The translations under genes and the position numbers were made by a program. A stretch of DNA of 64,000 bases, taken from NCBI RefSeq assembly GCF_037975245.1, contig NC_092582.1:26283077-26347076 (forward strand). Direction: 5' to 3'. This stretch comes from Apostichopus japonicus (lineage: Eukaryota > Echinodermata > Holothuroidea > Aspidochirotida > Stichopodidae). Below, piece by piece: positions 12,301-23,300 of the stretch. The notes under the pieces are model-generated. The model did not search any database. It saw only the letters and a list, made by a program, of their open reading frames with translations, and was not told the DNA's origin. Every line of letters starts with the position of its first letter. Position 1 is the stretch's first letter.

Positions 12301-14315
12301 ATAATAATCTATTTATCCTAAAACGAACGAGTCCAACGTTACAGACTAGCAATCAATCTAACAATACACTTAAAAACATGTTGCATTTCTCTGCACTGGC
12401 TTTAACAATACCAGCAGTGATCGCTGCACATTTCTTGTTTATCTGTGAGCAAAGCGTACGAGCGCCCTCTAATTAATAAAGTTTTCATCACCCAGGAGAA
12501 GGACACAACTATCTTCTGACTATAATAAAGTTATCGTAAGATGAAGACTGTGGATTACGGTCAGGATGGTCAGAGTGAGGTTGTAGGATTATTTAGATCA
12601 TCCATGTTTATTTGAGATTGGATGGGCCACCCTGAAGTTCGTTAATTGTTGAAGTTCACAATAAATGATTATTCAAATAACATAATGATATAGATATTAA
12701 ACATCAAGAGAAACAAAGGTGGAATCAGAGTAATGTACAGTTTACTACCGTAAAAGCTATTTCCATTCATCGGTAGGGAGGTGGGGGTGTGCTCGTTTTT
12801 ATAACCGATTTGGTTTGATTTATATTAATAGACCAACTGTCTAGTACATTGGTTTGAATGTTATAGTGATGCGAGAAGTAAAAGGACAAACTTGTGTGTT
12901 TATTTACAGAATTTGAAAACAGGACGATCGAGATTGATCATTTATGAATACAAACGATTATCCAGGGTAATCGGTCCTTAATCCAGCATATTGAACGATA
13001 AACCTGCATTATCGGTCGAAGAAACTTCCTAGACAATGATAAACTTTGATAATTAACCGAATTATCGGTCTGATTTATAACCGATAATCCAATTTTACTG
13101 CCGGTAAGCTTCATTTTCAGTTGAAAAATCTAAAACCGGTAAAAACAAGACCGGTATCGAGGGATAGTTTAAATTTTCAGACAGAATAAGACTAAAATAC
13201 ATAATTTAGTTGTTATATTGAGCGGTGGGTCACACACGTAATTCAGGAATACTCTTGACATGCCAGGAAACGTCCGGTATGATAAGCATAACAATACGCG
13301 TTAAATCCCATTCTTTATACAAAGATGAAATGAATGGGGAAAAAAAACCGCAGGTCGCTTTGTGAACATTCCAGCACAGATGTTCTGTATCTAGTCCTAC
13401 AGTATGGTATTAATGATAGCTTTAATAGGCTCGTTGCTCGGGCATCAAATCCAACGTAAGCAATTGAACGTACAGGGACTGCGGTTGATAGTGTAACCGT
13501 TTAATGAAATAATATTTTCCTCAAATACACCAAATTAAAGACAGTGCAGCCTTCTAATGGTGCAATCTACATCTATGGAACTGTTTGTTCAAATTATTGT
13601 CGTTGGATCAATATGCCAGGATTTTTACCTTGTGATTCTTTCGCGATGATTTCGATATTCCAGATGGATGTAGGCTATATGCTCCCATGAATTAATGATC
13701 AATATTGTATTCAGAGACCTACATCTTTTCGTGGGCTGAGAAGATATTCCTTGTGGAGGATTACATTTGTTGAGAGGATCAGTTTGGTTTTATACCGGGA
13801 TAAACTTTTAACTATATAACATAACGATAGTTCCTATGAAATTTCACTTTCCTGACTTCTTGAAACTTCTTGGAGATCAACAGATATTGGATTTCAAAGT
13901 ATTGTCCCGTTGACCCCTCGTCATCTCATGTGAGTACACATTCCAATGAAATTCTTTGTTAATATTAATAAACTGGAATAAACGGTACTAGGTTAAACAC
14001 GAACAACAAGTTACTTCTCAAAGAGCAGTATAGCACAACCCACACTTAAGTAACAACAACGTTACACTCAAATGCTGGCAAACTAGGCCTGTAGTAGCTG
14101 GTTTATGTCTTAAAGGATAGAGGGTAAATTTCAATCGCCTTTACTGAAATTCGATCGAAAGGGAAACAAACATATATGCTACCGCTGACACTGCCTTTCC
14201 TTTTTTTTTTTTGGTATGTATTGGGAAATTACATTTAAGTGTCAGTACTGTATGAGTATGCCATTGTTTATTATTCTCATTACTAATTTCAGCAACCAAA
14301 ACCCAGCCAGCAATC
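9372..14315. other. Non-coding DNA, few weak repeats
   Basis: No supported gene. A (TA)n/(CA)n microsatellite lies at about 10293-10330. A cluster of ATTATCGG and ACCGGTA words lies at about 12955-13160. The remaining open frames are short and unlike any family I know. Confidence 0.55.
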
Positions 14316-14735
14316 ATAATTGGGCCCCAAATGGGGCCCAATCGGGCTGCCAAGTGGGCCCCAAATTGGGCTTCCCAATAGGGGCCCATTCAGATTTGTC
14401 ATTCCATTCCACACAGGGCCCAGTTGGGCCAAACAGATTGGGGCACACGAGTGGCCCAAACTGGTCCCAGTTGGGCCAGACTGATTGGGGCCCATACCAA
14501 TCCCATGCGGGGACCAACCGGGCCAGCTGTCTGGGGCCCACCTGGGCCCCATTTTTGGCCCCAATCGTTTTGGCCCACACAGAACCCATACTGTGCCCAA
14601 TCAGGCTAACTGCTTGGGGTCCAAATGGGACCCATTTCGGGCCCAGTTGACTGAGCTTGACCCAAGTGAAACCCACTATGCGCCCAACTGGGCCAATTGT
14701 GTGGTCCAAAGTTTAAGCCCAGCTAGTTCACTGTG
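14316..14735. repeat. GGGCCCAA-rich near-palindromic array
   Basis: Over about 420 bp the words TTGGGCC, GGGCCCAA and TGGGGCCCA recur roughly every 10-25 bp. The DNA reads almost the same on both strands, and no clean fixed period is seen. Because stops are avoided, several frames on both strands stay open and give Gly-Pro-Trp-Asn-rich peptides. These are compositional artefacts rather than proteins. The block is sharply GC-richer than its surroundings and ends abruptly on both sides. Confidence 0.85.
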
Positions 14736-14787
14736 TCCCTTAAAATAGTTCAGTTATCTAAACTCTTAGAACTATATAACTAGAAGT

Positions 14788-15114
14788 ATATAAACTCTTA
14801 GAAGTGGGGGGGGGGGGTGGTATCAGGAAGGAGTTGTAGGGTAAAGTCGTTCATTCAATGACAATTGAAGAAAGAGCCATTGATATGACTATGGGGGGGG
14901 GGGTAAGGGAGGTGTGAAATAGTTACAACAATTTAGAATGTTAAAGATAGAAAAATGTATTAAATGGTGGAAGGCATTCAAAGTTTTGTCATTGGTGGGG
15001 TTATAGGAAGGTAGTAGATAGGTTAAGTAGTCACGCGATATCAATTAAAGAAAGTATACAATATATACATTCAGCTGGAAAAAAATATGACTACTTGTCT
15101 ATTAATATTAGATG
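14788..15114 (+). repeat. Dispersed repeat, copy 1 (pair at 50573-50888)
   Basis: Almost identical to 50573-50888 in the same orientation. Differences seen are a 22-bp indel (extra GAAAGTATACAATATATACA-type sequence here), a 3-bp indel after GGCATTCAAA, a single T/G difference in AGATAGG/AGAGAGG and different lengths of the two G runs. Homology starts around AACTCTTAGAAG and ends at ATTAGATG. No coding potential or terminal inverted repeat was recognised. Confidence 0.95.
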
Positions 15115-15577
15115 GTGCACCCGATACTTATAGCTAGTACAGTAACTACTGTTCATGTTCCACCACCGTGCATCAGTAACTACTGTGCTGTGTTCGTAAC
15201 ACGGTAACATGTGTTACAGGTGGCACAGTAACTACCGCAAAGCTGTTACACGTTGAACTACGAGCCCGAAAGCTGAAAATGCGCGGCGGCTGGGTAACGA
15301 AGACTACTCCCTAGCCGTTCGGACTACGGAGTGCATTGTCGGCGCTGGCACAACACGTAGCCGACACACTGCGGCAGCGGTTATTTTAAACTGCATGCGA
15401 GATTCAGAAGGTATCTTAACTTTTCTCCAATCGTTTTGGTAAATCCATTTGATTGAAACCTTCTTCACGGACAGGTGAGTGTGTGCAAGTCTCAAATAGA
15501 TACAAAACAGATTCACTTCTAAATTAGGCCTAGTAACAGTAATACAATAGTTTACCAGCATAATGACTCGGCAGGTA

Positions 15578-16570
15578 TAGTCAGTATTGCGAAGTTCGCC
15601 ATACTGCGAAGTTCGGGCACCCTAAGAAATACACGATTTTCACCATGAAAACCTACAGGAAGAGCCAAATTTCACCAAAAAGTACGAAGCTACAGTTATT
15701 TTCTCTCCAAAATGACCCGTGTGCAAGAAATTACTTACATATTTGTCAATAAAATGACGAAGATCTATGAAGTCTGTTATAATTACTGAAAGAGCAACAG
15801 CGCCACCAATTTTTACCAGCGCCACACTGTAGGTTGCGTGGCCGAAATTCGCAATACTCTAGCAAGAAATACCAGTTCCACAATCACGAAGAATCTTCTT
15901 GGAAAACAACGTGAAAACAGTTTGCAGGAAAGAAAGTTTGGCCGTGTATCGTACTATAACAAAATTCTCCCACCATATGAAGTATATTTTCAAATGATTT
16001 ATACCAGAAGATTTAGTTTTGGGGTGTTTTAAGTCTTAAGTGGGCGAACTTCGAAGTCACCATCCTACTACACTACTACTAGGATGGTGACTTCGAAGTT
16101 CGGCCACTTAAGACTTAAAACACCCCAAAACTAAATCTTCTGGTCTAAATCACCAGAAAATATACTTCATATGGTGGGAGAATTGTGTTATAGCACGATA
16201 CACGGCCAAACTTTCTTTCCTGCAAACTGTTTTCACGTTGTTTTCCAAGAAGATTCTTCGTGATTGTGGAACTGGTATTTCTTTGCTAGAGTATTGTGAA
16301 GTTCGGACACGCAACCCACAGTGTGGCGCTGGTGATAAAATTGGTGGCGCAGTTGCTTTTTCAGTAATATAACAGACTTCATAGATCTCCGTCATTTTAT
16401 TGACTAATATGTAAGTAATTTCTTGCACACGGGCCATTTTGGAGAGAAAATAACTGTAGCTTCGTACTTTTTGGTGAAATTTGGCTCTTCCTGTCAGTTG
16501 TCTTTTTAAAATCGTGTATTTCTTAGGGTGGCCGATCTTCGCAGTATGCCGAACTTCGCACTACTGACTA
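15578..16570. mobile_element. Fold-back (long inverted repeat) element
   Basis: Two arms of roughly 490 bp, 15578-16067 and 16080-16570, are reverse complements with only scattered differences, separated by about 12 bp. The outer ends read TAGTCAGTATTGCGAAGTTC on the left and the complement of TAGTCAGTAGTGCGAAGTTC on the right. The palindromic word CGAAGTTCG or its variants occurs at the tips, internally (about 15843 and 16047) and beside the centre. No transposase is encoded, and the open frames inside are mirror images of each other. It is a non-autonomous fold-back or hairpin MITE. No convincing target duplication was identified. Confidence 0.9.
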
Positions 16571-17306
16571 CACTACTAGGCTAGTACAGTATACCCGTTT
16601 GTTTTTGCAAATGCTGGAGTGTTTGATGGCCAGAATTTAACACAAGTCCCACTAGGTTATTAAAGTCGTACAGCCTCTATGCCAGGTACCTTTACCATAA
16701 CAAAAGTAAACTTAAGTAGTATTTAACCCGAATCTTGATCTAGTTCTATTCCGCCATAGCCTAGGTACATGCCGCCATACATTTCCGCCATAGGATTCGA
16801 GCATTTCCACCATGGCACTGCCTAGGGCGGAAACGTACATTTTAGGAAGTACTTTACCCTGGTGTACAGGAATGTACCTTGGTCTTGGTGTGGTACTGTA
16901 GTCCTTCGACTTTTGCTAATGGTGCTGCTGACTTTCCAGCATGATCGAACTTGAAGGAGGCGGTGTTTCCGGTGAAACCTACTTTAAATCGCATGGAAGG
17001 AGAGGTACACCGTCTTCAAATGTTCAATGGTTGGTTGAAGTAATTGAATTAAAATAAAAATTGACAGATTCTAGTTGTTGATTTAGAAATTAGAAGACCT
17101 ATTTGGGGACAGACAGGCCTTAATTGGTAGTGCGAAGTTCAGCAATATACAGTGCATGTGTTGAACATTGAACAATGCTTGAATCATAAATTGTCTTAAC
17201 ATAGCTTTACAATTAAATTATTCCTAGCCTCATAATTCTGGGAATTTCTTGTTCCCTAGCCCATCTTTACCCCATCCTAACAATCCATTCCTTGTTATTC
17301 CTAGCC

Positions 17307-17356
17307 TACATACTAACGTTACCCCTACCCATGGGTAGGGGTAACGTTAGTATGTA
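17307..17356. repeat. Perfect 50-bp palindrome
   Basis: The sequence is its own reverse complement for 50 bp, centred on CCCATGGG, with no spacer. The left half includes TAACGTTACCCCTACCC. Symmetry breaks at 17306/17357. Confidence 0.95.
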
Positions 17357-17381
17357 CTGTGCACAGTTATGTACTCTTAGT

Positions 17382-17460
17382 CTTACCGCCATCATAGAAA
17401 AGTGCTTTACCGCCATGGTGCTACAATGGCGTAAAGGTATGCACTTTTCTAAGTGGTAAG
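17382..17460. repeat. Nested imperfect hairpin
   Basis: Outer arms CTTACCGCCA...AGAAAAGTGC and GCACTTTTCT...GTGGTAAG flank inner arms TTTACGCCAT and its complement ATGGCGTAAA (TTTACCGCCAT on the left). It is 26 bp from the 50-bp palindrome, so the two may belong to one fold-back structure. Confidence 0.75.
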
Positions 17461-19802
17461 TACCCCTTTTGACCCTAATTCTTAAAGGCGTGTGTAGTTG
17501 AAGACACCATAGGTATTTTTGTGACATTTATGTTAGGCCTAAACGGTCACTAAACTGACAGACAGGCCTATGTACGAGAAGGTGAATCACTTTTAAGCAA
17601 TGTAGCACCAAATTGTCGACCCTTGCCCTTAAGTCTCGGAAAAAAACAGGTACTTGATGCAATCGTTAATACCTTGCCACTGCAAAGTATTACCTTTTGG
17701 TTTGAGCTGAGCTGTAAACTATATATACTAAATGCATGAGAAACAACTATGGAACACTCGTACAGTATGTAATTTGAAGGGGTAAAATTGAATGCAATTA
17801 AGGCAGAGGAAATAGGATTTTTTTCTTTTGAGTTTGGTGCTAGATTGACGAGGAGCTTTTCTCCTTCTCGCATAGGCATAAATATATTAACAGCTACCCT
17901 GGAAATTGTATAGCTAGGAAACAAAAATGGCCACTATTTGTGATAAACCTAACTGAAAGCGTATGTCAAAGACATTAAAGGTGTGTCCTACATAGCACAT
18001 TTGTTTTCTTGTTTGCAAATGCCAATTATTCAGTCAAGGTGGTGCAGTTTTCAACACAAGTATTGCTGTGTACGGTGTTTAATTCTTTGTACATTATCTA
18101 GTCTAATATTATCTAGTCTAACTTGCTAAGTCTAAGATAGGTCTTCTGTGCATTGGAAGATGAAATTTGCCCCTTAAGAAATGTCTGCTCTAGCTATTTT
18201 TCAAAGGGGTGATAATTCTTCAGCTTCTCAATCTGTATGCAACTAAAATAATGTCACTGCTAATTTGTTTACAGTATGTGTGATCATCACATTTGGTGAT
18301 TGCATGTAGTTGCTGGTAACCAGACAGTTGAAAAACCAAATCTGTTAGCCAGTGGGTGTGCACGTACCCTGCATGGAGAGTCATGTGACATATCCCATGG
18401 CGGCACAGTTGTTATTTCCCAATATCCGACGGTGCAGTAATTGTAATGTACTTCAGTTCAATATAGGCCCACAAGAAGGGTAGTGTAGAAATGACATTTC
18501 AGTGTGACATTGGTCCACGTACAACTATACTGCCAAGCTTCTTTTCATAAACAGTTTGTTCCCTGCTGCTGTGTGATATTAGGCTTAGGTCAATTCCCTT
18601 CTATTACCACTATCTGAGAAATCTAACTGTTCCATGTTTGTCATGGCATCCTAGCTAGTAGTACTTAGTTTGGACAATGTAAGCTTTCCACCAATGGAAG
18701 ACACCTGAGTAGTCTTATAATATTCAACAATAGTTTAGGTAGTATATTAGGCTAGATGTTCATAATTGCTAGGGAACAGCATGTTGTCTGCTGTGGAAAC
18801 CTGCCTGCATACATCATTACATATGGATTTCACAAAGGGCATCATTTGAATACCTATTTTAGATCATTTCCACACTAAAATCTCTTTTTTTTAATAAAAT
18901 ATTACACTTTCTAAATTGTTGAATTAAGTTTTATTTGATAACTGATGTGCTTTTATTTGCACCATGGATCTTTTATCCATCCAGTTTGATAAACAAGACA
19001 AATGTATCACATGGTCTCAGAACTCAAGACTATTCAGAGACAGCTCACTGTTGTGGATATTGCAAGGATATTGCCCAGGAATTTTTAAGCACAGAGCAGG
19101 GCAGATCATGTTCCACAGAACACTATATGTAGAATTAAACTCTTGAAATCTATGTTTTTAGTTTAATTAGTTAAAGGGCAGATGGCATCAATTTCAGGTA
19201 GTCAAGTTCTATTAGCATCTGACAAGAAGTGAAGCTTGGAGAAATCACATGCGATATCAAGGTGTACCACCAAATTGAGTACCAGACGCCTATTATTTTG
19301 TGAGTTGTAGTGAAGATCAAAGATCATTTGGGTCAACAGTGGTCAAATTGTGAAAACATTGTAAACATGATACCTCAAGGGAAGATTTGACAAATCGCTA
19401 ATTAATGTACATAACCATTGCATCATGCATAGAAATTATATCTTTTATATCTTGAAACTTTAACTAGGAAACATTGTAGTTAAATGACTCACATAGTTTC
19501 ACTGCTGTTATATTGTACAACAGAGGAGGAGCTTTCTCACATCAAATTTGTATAGAAAGTCCTGCTTACTCACCACTTCGATAAAATGTTACATTGGTTA
19601 CTCAGCATCCCTCTGAACCTACCGTAGAAGTGACTCTCTAAAGCTCTAAAATAATGCAGGTGTTTTTTTGCCAAATTACAATAAGTCATTCAAGCTTGCA
19701 TGTGGCAATATAACCAAAGAAAAGTAAAACCAACTGCCAGACATGTACAGGATTGTAAAAAAAGATGTAAAAATACTTGTCATCATCTTTTCACAGAGTA
19801 TC

Positions 19803-20309
19803 ATGCCTCCGAAGCCACCAATGAAAAAACAAAATACAAAGGTAAACGATGACCTGACCCAGACGTGGGCCCCATTTGAGTACACAAGATGTTGTCAACA
19901 GAACGAGAGGAGTGGCCCTTTGACTAGGACATACCCTGAGAGCAGTTTATTTGCTGGGGAGACATACCCATATCCACATGCTACCGAGGAGCTCCATCAA
20001 GGTGATCCAAAGCCTCTCACAGGAGAACTCAGTATTCACACTGTGTCAGCATCATCATCATCATCATCTGATGGCTGGAGAAACAGGAAGAGAGAAGCTG
20101 CAAGTGCTTGGCAGGCACTTTGTTCCAAGCTTACCAATGCTTTCATTGAGTCAGTTGTCCCAAGCACCAACATGTGTGATTCCTGCAACACTGTAACTTC
20201 AGAACCAGTTATGTGTGAAGACTGCACCTCAAGACCTATCTTCTGCGGGGAGTGTGCAGTAGAAAGTCACAGAGAGAATGTACAGTTCCACCATTTAGTA
20301 CAGTTTAAG
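19803..20309 (+). CDS. KDZ exon 1: N-terminus and CxC2-like zinc cluster
   Basis: 169 codons from ATG (MPPKPPMKKQ) to the donor AAG/GTAAAA, phase 0. An acceptor-like TTTTCACAG ends at 19796, just before the ATG, so a 5' non-coding exon is likely. The frame is open upstream from 19743, but I prefer the ATG at 19803 because of that acceptor. The first half is Pro/Ser-rich with a serine run from TCA repeats at 20047-20069. The second half carries CDSC, CEDC, FCGEC and the histidines of ESHRENVQFHH, the spacing of the cysteine cluster associated with KDZ transposases, presumed to bind zinc and DNA. Confidence 0.8.
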
Positions 20310-23300
20310 GTAAAAGCCATTTTTTTGTGTTCAGAGAGCATATTTTACACCAGCCCGTCCAGATTGAGGTAGCCAATGCTCTAGTTGAAGATTACCAAAC
20401 TACACACAAATAACTTCAAAACCAATTATTATATTCACACAAAGTAAACAAAATAATGAGAATTTGTTCTTTAGCGCCATGTTACAGGGGTTGGCACTGT
20501 GATGCCAATTCCTGAAATTGGATCACAGTAAAGTAGATTGTCTTGGTCTGTGCGCTGTGATCTGTAAGAACTTACACATGTATGTCATGTCAAGTACGGG
20601 TTATCATTATTTCATGCCCAAAATTATAACCTTATTGATGTATTAACCGTGGCTAATTTTTCTGCATTGGCCTTTGGCTCCAAGAGATAGCTGTTCCGAA
20701 AGAGATATTGAAACAGTAGTATACATTGGCATTTGCTGCAAATTTCACAACATGGAATGCTCATGATTGCTTTTGGTACCTTTTACTCCCAAGGTGGAAT
20801 TTACAGTATGGAAATCACGGCTTTCACTAACAGTAGTTCCTGCTAGCTTTTAGTTTCTGAATAAGAACTTACAGTATATGCCAATTTCTAGTGTCCTTTA
20901 TGGTTTCATTTCTAGGGTACTGTAATGTGTAGTGGCATGGATGAATTAAAACAGTACACTCAATGAAGCTACAAATTCTGATTCTCCCCTCACCTATTAC
21001 AGTATGAGCTTGTGAATTATGAATGTAATGTATTTTGTCACACTGTGTGTTCCACAGTTAAAAAACTATGATGTTCTGTGAAGTTCCTAAGATTTAACTG
21101 CAGGTTAGGACAATTGATTTTCATGCTTGTATCGATCATAACCTTATATAATACCACACTCTACTAGGCTGAGCTTTACGTAACACAATAACATGCAGGG
21201 AAGGGGTCGGGGAGAGGGGCATTGAAGAGACCTATTCGCTACTGGTTAATCATTTCTGGTAAATTTGGATAAATAACAACTAACTGTGTTAATTTACACA
21301 GAAAAAGTTTAGAATAACCTACTTCAATGCATGCAAGTCTCGTCGAAGGCTGCCTGTATATTGCAATAATATGCAACATATTAATGTAATATCATGTACA
21401 GGAAGAGGAATATGACACCCATACCTGGTACACTGGGCCTTGCATTTTTGATGGAGTCAAACTGTCTGCTTGGGGGCCTACAAATCTGGTGCCCTATATT
21501 CAGATAAAAAAGTATAATGGGCATGGCAGACAGAGACATTACTCTAAGATCCAAGATATTAAAAAGACATGTTATTTAAAGCAACAGTCTGTGCAAGACA
21601 ACCTCTCTTGCTCAAGACACCTACCATCTGCACCCCCCCCCCCCTTCAAAAAACCATGTACAAGGAATTTTGCCATGTGGAGCTTTCATAAACTTTCTAC
21701 ACTTCCCTTGTAATACACTGTGAAATTTTGGCACTCTTCACAGTTGGGGTAGTACACACATTTTCAGGTCCTTTATTAAAACTACCTTCTGGAGAGATTA
21801 AAGAGGACCCTACTGCACAGTATTATGAACATCTTCAAGAAATGAAAGTTGCTTTTATTTGACAACACTTTTTTGACCTTTTAAGTGATGAGCATAATGT
21901 TGTCTAGATAGCTATCTATCTGCTTTTTATGTGTGTTTGCTCACAGAATGGATACCGCTCAACTTTTAATTTCTGCAGAGAGCTCAATGCCTCACAACAC
22001 AGTTGTAACAAGAAATATTTGAATTCAATGAGGTTATTTGACAAACATGGTAAGAATTACACACCATAGTGGAATACATACACTGTATAATATCATGCTG
22101 TGATATGCTTCTATGTGTCATTCAACTGATAATGCCATGTTGCAGTTTTGTGTTGAAGGATATGGGTTTGTGACTCTTTACTGTGTGGGATAACCAAACG
22201 AGGGAGTAATTGATTATCATCATACTTGGCGGGTGGATTTAAGTTTTCTACAGAAGTTGCAAAAATGTGGCAACCGAAAGTCAGAATTTCTCTAAAATGG
22301 GTATGATGATACTGCATGGGTTTATACACACATGCTATACACATACAATTGTTTCATATTAATAAGGGGTTGAGCTTCTAAGATATATTCAGGAAAAAAA
22401 GTGTCTGTAGAGCGTTTGTATCAATTTTTCCTAAGAAGCAAACAAATTATGAAATGATTCCTTATTGGAAGATTGCAAAGAAACTATAACCATTGCAATC
22501 TCCTTCGTGTTTGTTGAGTCTCCTCTTCAGTGTGTATAGGTCTAGTTGTTTATCTATATGTGCCTCTTTGCTCTTGGGTATTGGAATCAAAATTCACTGT
22601 CGATTGAAATTGATGATGTTATTATGCAGCCTTTAATAATAATGCCATGAGTCATTACAATTTCTCAAGAAAGGGAACCATGATAAATACTTGGTATTAT
22701 TTTGCCCTCATCCCTCTCCCCTGCATTAAGGAATTCTAATAGTTATCAGACACAGGGGTTTGGTGATCTGTTGATTAAAGGCATTGAAGACTCGCCCAAA
22801 ACCGCTGCCATCTGAAACAGTTAACTTTCCGTTGCTTGCAAGTGAAGTTTTTTCGTGTCGCTACAAAATGCAGACAGTAATGAAATGTGCTACTTTGTTA
22901 TCTTTTATCTAGACCTGAGATGTCCATCGCTGCTATGTACACTGTGTTGTGGGTATTGACCGTAGCTGCATGTAATGACTGTGCACTAGTGTCTAATTAC
23001 CGACGGTAGCAAGCTGTGTGTGTATTTTCTGGGATCAATGGTGCAGGTGCTTAACTCTTCTGTTACACCTCATTCGAAACTAGGTCAGATTACCGGCATG
23101 AGATATTTCTTTGTGCGCGAGTCTTCAGTGCTTTTAAGCATGCCTCCCTTTTCCTTTTATAATCATTACAGGAATGGCTTTTTCTGTTCAAGTGACTTTT
23201 TGCCATTGCACAGATGATACAGAGAGTCTTGTGAGATGTGGTTATTGGCCATCCAGTCCAAGGAATCCAATTTGTGCAATAAGTATCTGCTTGCTAAAAT

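Larger units (their letters stand above)
16571..19796. other. Upstream region of the KDZ gene, no gene seen
   Basis: Contains CCGCCATAG-type words at about 16750-16835, two palindromes (annotated separately), and a short run resembling the tip of the fold-back element at about 17129-17151. A segment at about 19318-19385 resembles the GGTCAA-type repeat of 42990-43330. No promoter could be assigned with confidence. Confidence 0.5.

Noticed and set aside
14141-14748. Several Gly-Pro-Trp-Asn-rich open frames on both strands
   Set aside because: Created by the symmetric GGGCCCAA words; all overlap each other and none has splice or start context.
15640-16437. Open frames within the fold-back element
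   Set aside because: They are mirror copies of one another in the two arms and resemble no protein.
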